From Burkholderiales bacterium (GTDB lineage: Bacteria; Pseudomonadota; Gammaproteobacteria; Burkholderiales; WYBJ01): 51,589 bases of DNA. The position numbers and the translations under genes were made by a program. The first letter of the stretch is position 1. Each line of letters starts with the position of its first letter. The DNA is taken from contig JADLAC010000048.1 of NCBI GenBank assembly GCA_020848435.1, positions 1 through 51,589 on the forward strand, in the 5' to 3' direction. The notes beneath the pieces are model-generated. The model ran no database searches. It saw nothing but the letters and a program-made list of their open reading frames with translations, and had not been told where the DNA came from. Positions 7,541 to 14,630 of this stretch are shown here, piece by piece.

Positions 7541-8914
7541 ATGGCAAACGAGATCAAACGCGGGTTCGTGCAGCGCATCGATGTCGGCCGAGCGGGCCTG
7601 GTGGTCGCGACGCTGTTGCACGAAGACGGCACCACCACGGACTACCAGATTCAAGACCTGGACGCCGATCCCGAACGCTTCAACGAGCGCCTGTCCAAAC
7701 TCGGCTTGTTGCGCGATGCCATGATGCGCGCCGAGCCGGTCGAGATCGAATCGTCGCGCGACGGCGATGGGCCGTGGCAGATCGAGCGCGTGGTGCGCTT
7801 GAGCCGCGATTCGACCGCGCTGCCGCGGGCCACCCAAAGCCTGATCGGCATCGTGCTCAACGTATTCGTGCTGGCCGAGAATCGGCCGCTGGCGGCCGGC
7901 GAGCGCGCGGATCTCGCCCAAGTCGATATCGTCGACCAGAATCTCCAGCCGCACACGCTGCGCTTGGATCTCCAGATTCCGGAGCGCACGACCGCGGCGC
8001 AACAGCTCGCGCTCATCACCGCAGCACGCGAGCGCGGCGAGCCGCTTCGCTTCATCGTCGATACGGCCAGTGCCGTCATCGCCGGCGTCGGCAACGATGG
8101 CTTTGCCGGGACCGGAGGCGAAGGCAGCGACGCCATCGACGGTTTCGTGGAATCGATCGCGCTCGCCGGCATCGCCGGGGTGAGCAACGTCGCCTCGATC
8201 GGCTTCATCACCGCGCCGCCTTTCGTCGGCGAGGGCAACATCGTCGGGCTCACGCCGTTCGCGCCGGAGCCGCTGAATCTCCTGGTGCTGCGCGGCTCCG
8301 AGCAGTACAAGTTGTTCGAAGCCGGCTTGCGCGACGGGCTGCGCATGCGCGTGCAGGCCGTGCGCATCAAGCCGCAGGAGCCGCGATCCGGCGGCGATGC
8401 CGTCGGCGGCGGCAAACCGGGGACCACGACGCCTTCGGTCGTGCGCGCGGCGATCACCCACGTCGAAGTCAAACCGGGAGCCGAGACGCCGCAAAAGCAA
8501 CCCGCCTTTGCCGCCGGCGTGACCCTGCTCGCGCCGCTCGCTTCGGCGAGCCGGCCGGTCTGGATCCGGATCTCGCGCATGAGCCTCGACCGCGGGCCCG
8601 ACGGCTTCGAATGCACCCCGGGTGTGCCGAGCAGCGATCTCACGCCGGCGAGCCTGCGCGATCTCAAGCTGCCTTATCCCGCCGAGTGGATCGGGCAGGG
8701 CTGCTTCAATCACGGCGTCTACCGCTTCCAGCTCAAGCTCCAGACCGAGTTCGAGTTGCTGGTCGACGGTTGCGCGCTGTGCCTGCACGACGCGGACAGC
8801 GCCGGAGTAAAATTCGCCTACGCGTGCCTGGACGGCGATCACGAAGTGCGCGTGAAGCTGTGCGGCTGGACCTGCGACATGCAGTTCGCAATGGATGTGT
8901 ATCGCATTCGATAG
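7541..8914 (+). CDS. Uncharacterised 457-residue protein with a Cys-rich C-terminal domain
   Basis: The ATG at 7541 follows an AAGGAG site in the gap after the 575-residue gene. Residues 1-190 form an alternating strand region (RGFVQRIDVGRAGLVVATLL and later QLALITAARERGEPLRFIVD). A Gly-rich loop (GNDGFAGTGGEGSDAIDGF, about 185-205) and a linker with GGGKPGTTTP follow. The last 110 residues contain seven cysteines, including GQGCF, DGCALC, YACLD and CGWTC, which suggests a metal site or disulphides. No signal peptide or membrane helix is seen. I recognise no family. Placement between two equally unknown genes with short gaps argues for one multi-protein assembly rather than independent enzymes. 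Confidence 0.75.
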   Translation: MANEIKRGFVQRIDVGRAGLVVATLLHEDGTTTDYQIQDLDADPERFNERLSKLGLLRDAMMRAEPVEIESSRDGDGPWQIERVVRLSRDSTALPRATQSLIGIVLNVFVLAENRPLAAGERADLAQVDIVDQNLQPHTLRLDLQIPERTTAAQQLALITAARERGEPLRFIVDTASAVIAGVGNDGFAGTGGEGSDAIDGFVESIALAGIAGVSNVASIGFITAPPFVGEGNIVGLTPFAPEPLNLLVLRGSEQYKLFEAGLRDGLRMRVQAVRIKPQEPRSGGDAVGGGKPGTTTPSVVRAAITHVEVKPGAETPQKQPAFAAGVTLLAPLASASRPVWIRISRMSLDRGPDGFECTPGVPSSDLTPASLRDLKLPYPAEWIGQGCFNHGVYRFQLKLQTEFELLVDGCALCLHDADSAGVKFAYACLDGDHEVRVKLCGWTCDMQFAMDVYRIR

Positions 8915-8927
8915 CGAGGAGCGTGCG

Positions 8928-9455
8928 ATGGCCGAAGAAAAGACAGTCACGCTGCGTCAGAACTCCGGCGAGCGGCTCGCGCTCGAGCATGACGGCGGCG
9001 TCGCGCTCTACGGCGGCCCCGAGCACCAGCCGCTGCAGCACCGCCTGAGCGCGCAGGTAGTGCACGTCTCCGACGCCAAGCAGCCGCTGGTGCATATGGT
9101 GACGTGGGACGAGGATTGCGCCTGCGAGATCACCGGGCGGGTCGCGCTGGTGGGGGACGAAAAAGCGCCGCTGCGCGTCAGCATGTCGCACCACTTCGAG
9201 AACGACCATCGGCAGAGCCACCGGATCGAGACCCGGCTATCGGAGCCGATCCACCATGCGCTGCAGATGCGCACGCCGCTGCAGGTGCGCTTCTGCAATC
9301 CCTGGCACGTCGCTTCGGACTACACCATGGAGATTCGCATGGGCGACAACCGTGTCATCAGCGTGCGCCTCACGGGCGCCACCGTCGCCACGCCGCAGCC
9401 CTGCCCCGACGACAAGCCGTGTGCGCCGGTCAACGCGCAACCCGATCATCCGTGA
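8928..9455 (+). CDS. Uncharacterised 175-residue beta-rich protein
   Basis: The start at 8928 is chosen because GAGGAG lies seven bases upstream; it begins MAEEKTVTLRQNSGERLALE. The body is all-beta in character and contains the segment HMVTWDEDCACEITGRVALV. The His-rich stretch SMSHHFENDHRQSHRIE (about 85-101) could bind metal. The tail is short, with CPDDKPC. It lies 13 nt after the 457-residue gene and 10 nt before the next one. No family recognised. The Cys pattern at its end and the Cys-rich end of its upstream neighbour may be related, but that cannot be decided by eye. Confidence 0.7.
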   Translation: MAEEKTVTLRQNSGERLALEHDGGVALYGGPEHQPLQHRLSAQVVHVSDAKQPLVHMVTWDEDCACEITGRVALVGDEKAPLRVSMSHHFENDHRQSHRIETRLSEPIHHALQMRTPLQVRFCNPWHVASDYTMEIRMGDNRVISVRLTGATVATPQPCPDDKPCAPVNAQPDHP

Positions 9456-9465
9456 GCGCCCCCGC

Positions 9466-10092
9466 ATGAGCGAATCCGAGAGCGAGCGCGATACGGCGGC
9501 CCGAGAACTGTCGCGAGGCATGTCCGAAGTGGTTCAAGCGGCCCTCGGCGTGGGGGTATCGCTGGCGCGGGTCGTCGCCGAGGCGACCGCGGGCGAGCGC
9601 GCAGTGCGTTCACCCGCGGCCAATGCCGGCCCGTTGAACGCGATCGTGCATTACGGGCTCGCCGCGTTGACCAACGTCGTCGGCGCCGTCGCCGGCAGCG
9701 TGGGCGCATTTCAAGCGGGCGGCCAACCGGGCCAGGCGGCCGCGAACGCCGCTTCAGCGCCGGCGGGCGGACGGCCGCGGGTACATCGCGGCGCGAGTCT
9801 GCGGATCCCGTTGTCGATCGAGAACCCGGGCGACGAGCCGATTCGCGATGCCGCCTTCCAATGCGTGGCGATGCAGTATCACGACGCCGCGCCCGGGCGA
9901 GCGCTCGATACCGGCGCGGTGCGTTGCGAGCCGCCCACGCTCAACATCATGGCGCGCGATTTCGAGAAGCTCACGGTGCACATCGTCGTGCCGCTCGACA
10001 CGGCACCCGGCGCCTACAGCGCACAAATCGATCTCGGCAGCGGCGCCTATCGCACGTCGATTCACTTCGACGTTCTCGCCGACGGCGCGTAG
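9466..10092 (+). CDS. Uncharacterised protein: Ala-rich helical N-terminus plus Ig-like beta domain
   Basis: This 208-residue protein starts at ATG 9466, ten bases after the previous stop, with only a weak ribosome site. Residues 1-110 are Ala/Gly/Val-rich amphipathic helices (MSEVVQAALGVGVSLARVVA, then HYGLAALTNVVGAVAGSVGA). Residues 115-208 look like a beta-sandwich of the NEW3/Ig type: RIPLSIENPGDEPI, then LTVHIVVPLDTAPGAYSAQI, ending in strand TSIHFDVLADG. It is the last gene of the plus-strand arm and converges with a short helical-protein gene at 10121. The combination would suit a protein that coats or bridges a surface, but this is inference; no family is recognised. Confidence 0.7.
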   Translation: MSESESERDTAARELSRGMSEVVQAALGVGVSLARVVAEATAGERAVRSPAANAGPLNAIVHYGLAALTNVVGAVAGSVGAFQAGGQPGQAAANAASAPAGGRPRVHRGASLRIPLSIENPGDEPIRDAAFQCVAMQYHDAAPGRALDTGAVRCEPPTLNIMARDFEKLTVHIVVPLDTAPGAYSAQIDLGSGAYRTSIHFDVLADGA

Positions 10093-10120
10093 CGTAGCGC
10101 GAGGCGCCGCGGCAGGCGGC

Positions 10121-10480
10121 TCAGAGCTTCTCGCCGCTATCCGTCAGGCTCGGCCGGCGTTCGTCGACGAAGCCTTCGACGAACCTGAGCAGCGCCAACT
10201 GCGCCACGGCAGTGGCATCGGCCATGACGTCGAGCGCACGATGCGCGTCCTGCCGCAAGCGCGCCGGCAGCGGCTGCTTGCGCGCCTCCTCCAAGGTCTG
10301 CGCGGTCACCACGCTATCGCGCAGCCGCTCGGAAATCGAGATGGCCATGGCCAGCTCGCGTTCGGCGACCGCGACCGCCGACTCGGCGACGTTTCTGCTC
10401 GATCGGGCCAAGGCGCGCACCGAGCGCACGACGTCCTCGAGCCCGGTCGGTTGTTCCTGCACGCTGACTACATTCTCCAT
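10121..10480 (-). CDS. Small all-helical protein, phasin-like in character
   Basis: This 119-residue protein is read from the ATG at 10480, chosen because GGAGG lies five bases upstream. The upstream ATG at 10492 and an alternative start at 10531 have no such site. The sequence is nearly all amphipathic helix with regular Ala/Val/Leu spacing (VRSVRALARSSRNVAESAVA and RALDVMADATAVAQLALLRF) and is low in aromatics. That composition resembles phasins and other surface-binding helical proteins. It converges on the plus-strand arm of the island (28-nt gap), and its N-terminal flank lies beside the dispersed repeat at 10550. The function is unassigned. Confidence 0.6.
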   Translation of the reverse strand: MENVVSVQEQPTGLEDVVRSVRALARSSRNVAESAVAVAERELAMAISISERLRDSVVTAQTLEEARKQPLPARLRQDAHRALDVMADATAVAQLALLRFVEGFVDERRPSLTDSGEKL

Positions 10481-10549
10481 GTCGACCTCCATCGATTCGC
10501 CGCTGCCGCGGCGAGGATTCGCCACGAGCATGGCGGCGACAGGCTCCTA

Positions 10550-10742
10550 GTGTCCTGAGTCCGAGCTTCGTCGCTACATCGCTCATCATCAACACCCACA
10601 CTCTGCCTGGCAAGAGTGTCGAAATCGGCGCCAGACGCAAAGCGAACCGCAGGCGAGGCTTGGACATCTGGCGAGGATTCGCGGCAAAGCATGGCGTCGA
10701 TTCTCGGCATCTATTGTGCGACGGGTTTCGGACTCGGGACAC
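10550..10742. repeat. MITE-like dispersed repeat, full-length copy B (193 bp)
   Basis: This is the only copy with both ends inside the window. The left end reads GTGTCCTGAGTCCGAGCTTC and the right end, read on the opposite strand, is GTGTCCCGAGTCCGAAACCC. These are terminal inverted repeats with few mismatches. TA dinucleotides flank both ends (left CCTAGTGTCC, right GGACACTTAG). The internal 130 bp match the right-edge copy closely, including GGCGCCAGACGC and TGGCGAGGATTCGC. The right end overlaps the TAA stop of ispH. No transposase is present, so mobilisation would need an enzyme in trans. Confidence 0.8.
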
Positions 10743-11705
10743 TTAGCCCCGCTCGGAAGCCACCGTAGCCGAGCGCGGCGCCATGCGCGGAAGCCTGAAG
10801 CTGATGCGTTCCGGCTCCCCGAGCGTCGAGCGCGCGAGATCCGGCCAGCGCGCTTGCAGGCGTTCGACCGTAGCGGCGACCAGAGCCTCGGGGGCCGACG
10901 CGCTCGCCGTCAGCCCGATGCTGCGGGCATGACGGAACCAGTCGAAATCGATTTCGCCCGGGTCCTCGATCAAATGCACCGCCGCGCCCGCGCGCTCGCC
11001 CACCTCCTTCATCCGCATCGAATTGGAGCTGTGCGCTGCGCCGACCACCAGCACGACGTCGCAGCGCTGCGCAAGCTGGCGTACGCCGGTCTGCCGGTTC
11101 TGGGTGGCGTAGCAGATGTCGTCGGTTCTTGGTCCGACAAGCGCCGGGAAGCGCGCCCTGAGAACCTCGACGATCCGCGCCACGTCGTCCAGGGACAGCG
11201 TCGTCTGCGTGACGTAGGCGACCCGATCCGGCTCGGGCACGCTCACCTCGGCCGCTTCGCGCTCGCTTTCGATCACGTGCAGGAGGCCGCGAGCATGCGG
11301 CGGAAAATGCCCGCAGGTGCCTTCGACCTCGACATGGCCGCGGTGTCCGATCACCAGCACGCTTGCGCCAGCACGCGCGTGCCGCTCGACTTCGAGATGG
11401 ACCTTCGCTACCAATGGACAGGTCGCATCGACCACGTGTAGCTCGCGCCGGCGGGCAGCGGCCCACACACCGGGGGCGACGCCGTGCGCACTGAATACGA
11501 CGCTCGATCCGTCGGGGACCTCCTCCAGGCTTTCCACGAAGATGGCGCCCGCTCGGGACAGCTCGTCGACGACGTGCCGGTTATGAACGATGGCGTGACG
11601 CACGTAGAGCGGCCGGCCGTATAACTCCAGCGCCAGCTCGACGATCCGGATCGCGCGATCGACCCCCGCACAAAAGCCACGGGGATTAGCAAGCACCAGT
11701 TCCAT
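10743..11705 (-). CDS. ispH: 4-hydroxy-3-methylbut-2-enyl diphosphate reductase
   Basis: This 320-residue cytoplasmic [4Fe-4S] enzyme carries out the last step of the MEP pathway, reducing HMBPP to IPP and DMAPP. The start at 11705 gives the canonical N-terminus MELVLANPRGFCAGVDRAI with the first cluster cysteine. The other two cluster cysteines are in DATCPLVAKVH and DDICYATQNRQ. The substrate-contact motifs SAHGVAPG, GHRGHVEVEGT and AHSSNSMRMKEV are present. Length and motifs are normal. It is not beside fkpB/slpA, the common partners in proteobacteria. It sits next to the island containing a prenyl synthase, separated by the dispersed repeat that overlaps its stop codon. This may be a second, context-specific copy; a genome search would tell. 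Confidence 0.97.
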   Translation of the reverse strand: MELVLANPRGFCAGVDRAIRIVELALELYGRPLYVRHAIVHNRHVVDELSRAGAIFVESLEEVPDGSSVVFSAHGVAPGVWAAARRRELHVVDATCPLVAKVHLEVERHARAGASVLVIGHRGHVEVEGTCGHFPPHARGLLHVIESEREAAEVSVPEPDRVAYVTQTTLSLDDVARIVEVLRARFPALVGPRTDDICYATQNRQTGVRQLAQRCDVVLVVGAAHSSNSMRMKEVGERAGAAVHLIEDPGEIDFDWFRHARSIGLTASASAPEALVAATVERLQARWPDLARSTLGEPERISFRLPRMAPRSATVASERG

Positions 11706-11953
11706 GGCTGCACCCCAACAGCGCGAGGAAATCAGTATAGCACCCGGTTCTTCCGCGCGACCTGGTAACAGGTCACACGACGTTGGCCCGGACCTTGCAT
11801 CCATTGCGGCGCCGGGATGCGCCGGCCAGCGCGACGTCCGCGCCGCGTGCATCTAAGGTTGGACGCGCCGCTGCCGATACTCGTGCTGACCTCCGCCGCG
11901 GGGCTGCGCCTCGCGCTGGCTATCCCCCCATCTCGCCCGAGGGACGATCGAAC

Positions 11954-13642
11954 ATGCTGAAGTGGATTGCGAGCAAGCTCAAACCCGATGCCGCATTGAG
12001 CGCCCGGCTGCGATCGCCCAAGACCTTGCAGGCGTTCGTCGAGGCGCTCTGCGCGCAAATGCCGGGCGAAATCCTGGCGAGCGTGTCGTCCGTGTTCTAC
12101 CAGGCATCCACGCTGTCCCTCGACCCGGCCGAGCTGGTGCGCGCCCTCGACGTTCTCGATGCCGGCGCGCAGCATCCGCACGCCACATTGCTCGGACAGC
12201 TCGTGGACAACTCGCCGCGGCAAGTGTTGGCCGAGCCTGTCTGGAACGCGCTCTACGAATACCATCGCGCGCGCCACGCAGGCTACAGCACAGCGCTCGC
12301 CTTGCTGGCGGCGAAGGCGCCCGCGGGCGAGCATGCGCGCGACGCGGCGGTGATGGCCTGCCGGGCCATGAACGCATTGGGCAGGCAGGTCTTGCTCCTG
12401 CGCATGCGCTACCAGGAGCCGGCGCTCGATCTCACGGCCAGCATGGCAAGCCTGGCCGCCGTCTCGCAGACCGATGCGCGTGCGGTCGCGCTCGTGCCGC
12501 TTTATCCTGACGGCGCGAATGCGACCAGCGTCGAGCGCGAATACCTCGCGGCGCTGCTCTTGCAGGTGGCGCCCGCGGCGAACTGGCTGCCGGCCCAGCA
12601 GCACGCGCTCTACTTGTGGCTGCGGCGTCACGCCCATCACTTCCAGATGATGGATCGCTACGACGCCCTCGCCCGCCCCTTCGTGCTGGAGCGCGGCCAG
12701 CATGCGAAACCCGAGCGCTGGCTGGAAGGCCGAGCGCTCAGACCCGGCATGCGCTTTTTCGGTCCGGGCTTGAGCCACGCCGAGCTGCGCGCCGAGCGTG
12801 AACAGGCGTCCGGCTCGCGCGCCGTCCCCGACTGGATCGAGCCGAGCCAGGTCAGCCCCGCGCTGTACCGCGAGTTGCTCGACGCCCTGGCTGCCCAATG
12901 GTCGAGCGCACCGCCGTCGCGGCGGCACCGGCGCGACCCCGGCAAGGGCGACATTCTCGTCGCTCACGATCTCGCACACATTCGGCGCCTGGTCGCATTC
13001 AGCGAGATGGCTCGAACCGGCCGCTCGCTCGACTACGATCGCTTCAGTGCCTACGCGCTCAACAGCATGCTGAAAGCCCGCGATGCGGGGGAGCTGCGCT
13101 CGCCCACCAGCCTGGCGGAGGTAGCGCCAGCCGAAGCCTTGCACAATCTCGTCACGTACGAACGGGCGCTGGAACAGGCCACGGAAACGTGGAAGCTGCT
13201 AGACATGAGCGACGAAGGGCTCGGCATCGAAGCCGCCGGTGCCGGAGCATGGCTGAGCATAGGCATGCTAATCGCATATCGCCAGCCCGAAAGCGTGGCT
13301 TGGGCGCTCGCGATGGTGCGCCGTCTGAGCCGCGGCCGCGGCGAGACGTTGCGCCTCGGGCTCCACAAGCTCAAGGGCCGCGCCTATGCAGCGCGGCTGA
13401 CGGTCGATACGGCGAAAGCCGGCCGCGGCAGCAGCGAAGCTCCCCTGCAGTACGATGCGATCAGGCTCGCGTCGGCCGTACCGTGTCTCATCGTTCCGCC
13501 GGGCATCTTCAGCCCGAGCTGGCGCTACAGCGTGAGCGCCGGCAAGCGCTGGGACTGCATCCAGGTCCAGCGTTGCGTCGACTGCGGCCTGGATTTCGAA
13601 CGCATCGAGTACGCGCTGATCGAGACCCCGCGCGCCGCCTGA
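11954..13642 (+). CDS. Large uncharacterised protein with a possible C-terminal PilZ-like domain
   Basis: This 562-residue protein starts at ATG 11954 (MLKWIASKLKPDAALSARLR). The first 400 residues are helical and Leu/Ala-rich without a recognisable motif. The last 110 residues contain LLDMSDEGLGIEA, then GMLIAYR and MVRRLSRGRGETLRLGLHKL. The D-x-S-x-x-G arrangement followed by strands is the core pattern of PilZ domains. The upstream Arg motif (RxxxR) that binds cyclic di-GMP is not clear, so nucleotide binding is doubtful. No signal peptide or membrane helix. Proteins of this layout appear as conserved hypotheticals in Betaproteobacteria. It is read divergently from ispH. Confidence 0.65.
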   Translation: MLKWIASKLKPDAALSARLRSPKTLQAFVEALCAQMPGEILASVSSVFYQASTLSLDPAELVRALDVLDAGAQHPHATLLGQLVDNSPRQVLAEPVWNALYEYHRARHAGYSTALALLAAKAPAGEHARDAAVMACRAMNALGRQVLLLRMRYQEPALDLTASMASLAAVSQTDARAVALVPLYPDGANATSVEREYLAALLLQVAPAANWLPAQQHALYLWLRRHAHHFQMMDRYDALARPFVLERGQHAKPERWLEGRALRPGMRFFGPGLSHAELRAEREQASGSRAVPDWIEPSQVSPALYRELLDALAAQWSSAPPSRRHRRDPGKGDILVAHDLAHIRRLVAFSEMARTGRSLDYDRFSAYALNSMLKARDAGELRSPTSLAEVAPAEALHNLVTYERALEQATETWKLLDMSDEGLGIEAAGAGAWLSIGMLIAYRQPESVAWALAMVRRLSRGRGETLRLGLHKLKGRAYAARLTVDTAKAGRGSSEAPLQYDAIRLASAVPCLIVPPGIFSPSWRYSVSAGKRWDCIQVQRCVDCGLDFERIEYALIETPRAA

Positions 13643-13656
13643 GCCCGGCATCATTG

Positions 13657-13679
13657 GACCGGGGTCGGACCGGGGGTCG
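13657..13679. repeat. Short G-rich repeat GGACCGGGGTCGGACC, copy 1
   Basis: Fifteen bases past the stop of the 562-residue gene lies a tandem of GGACCGGGGTC units. Close relatives occur at 27346-27436 (reverse complement, many units) and 36080-36103. All three follow stop codons, which suggests a common family of 3'-flanking repeats. Confidence 0.5.
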
Positions 13680-13916
13680 TGCCTGGCCAGCATCCGCTTC
13701 AGCTCGCGTGCGCTGCGAGTGTCGGCCACATCCGCCAGTTTCCAACCAGCCGCTCGGGTTGCGCATTTCGCGCTTGGCGCGCGGCATTGATGTCGGTCAA
13801 AGCGCGGGCGCCGGCCGGGGCTATAGTGTCGGCATGCCGGCGGAACGGGGCGTGGGCGAGCGCAAGTCCGGCCTCGCACGATCGGCAGTGAAGAACCGCC
13901 CGCCCGCATAGGCGGG

Positions 13917-14054
13917 CAGTCGTACGCGCGCACCATTGCCTTGCCCGCGAGCGTCGATGCCAACGCCGCGCGCGCCGAGCTTGCGAACGGCGTGCTGGAA
14001 GTGACCATACCGAAGCGGCAAGGCGCAAGCAGGAAGGCGCTCGACGTGAAATGA
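13917..14054 (+). pseudogene. Hsp20/alpha-crystallin C-terminal remnant
   Basis: A reading frame ending at TGA 14052-14054 encodes YARTIALPASVDANAARAEL and then ANGVLEVTIPK. This is the conserved end of the alpha-crystallin domain of small heat shock proteins (A-x-x-x-NGVL-x-V-x-x-PK). The first half of the domain and the N-terminus are missing; no homologous sequence precedes about 13917 in any frame I checked, and there is no start. It therefore looks like a decayed gene left by a deletion. The 274 bases before it show no gene. The DUF2934 gene follows 17 nt later. Confidence 0.7.
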
Positions 14055-14071
14055 TTTCGACGGAGGGATCC

Positions 14072-14344
14072 ATGCCTAAGCGCGCCACCAAGCACCCGCG
14101 TTCCGTACCGACCCAACCGCCGGTCGAAGAGCTCGACGGTGATCCCGACATGCCGTTCGTCGAGGGCTCCCACGACGAGCTCGATCCCGACCTGCGGCAC
14201 CGTTTGATCAGCGATGCTGCCTATGCTCTCTATGCGCAGCGCGGCTATGCCGACGGCTACGACATGGACGATTGGCTGCAAGCCGAGGCGATGATCGACC
14301 ACACCTTGCTCAATCCCACGCCATCGGCCGGCAAGCCGCGTTGA
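14072..14344 (+). CDS. DUF2934 family protein
   Basis: This 90-residue protein is read from ATG 14072, chosen over an ATG at 14051 because GGAGG precedes it by six bases. After a charged N-terminus it has the DUF2934 pattern: LISDAAYALYAQRGYADGYD followed by MDDWLQAEAMID. The family is small, cytoplasmic and of unknown biochemical role, and is often found near stress genes. That fits the Hsp20 remnant directly upstream. Confidence 0.8.
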   Translation: MPKRATKHPRSVPTQPPVEELDGDPDMPFVEGSHDELDPDLRHRLISDAAYALYAQRGYADGYDMDDWLQAEAMIDHTLLNPTPSAGKPR

Positions 14345-14630
14345 TCGAACGCTTTCAGACACGCGGCATGCGGGGCGGGGCCATGACCGCGCCTTGGGAA
14401 CACTTCGCCGCGAATGCCGCGAGACTCGCACGCAAGCTCGCGCGGGTCGAGTCGCTCATTTGCATCAAGGGCTACGCCCCGACGGACTCGATCCGAGCTT
14501 GATCGCTTGCGCGTTCACGCCGCGCTGGCGTACGTGGTCTTGACGCACATCAAGGGCCAAGACGGCGCGGCCTCCGCGTGCGTTGGGCCGTGGTATCGTC
14601 CGGCCTTGTGCAGCACGCTCACGATCCGCG
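14345..14630. other. Intergenic region before the flavin monooxygenase gene
   Basis: These 286 bases hold no ORF with a ribosome site or recognisable product. A short frame ending at 14502 reads like random coding potential. No terminator hairpin with a T-run is visible. Confidence 0.4.

Noticed and set aside
10537..10550. CGACAGGCTCCTAG shared exactly with 33451-33464
   Set aside because: Fourteen-base matches are expected by chance several times in a window of this size and nothing flanking them is conserved.
10468..10710. An 80-codon minus-strand frame inside the full-length repeat
   Set aside because: Peptides such as RFASGADFDTL recur in other copies, but frames are broken or shifted between copies, so it is repeat DNA and not a gene.
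13643..13916. A minus-strand frame with KLADVADTRSARELKRMLAR that could be a gene fragment
   Set aside because: It has no start or recognisable family and is too short to separate from chance; it is left as intergenic DNA.
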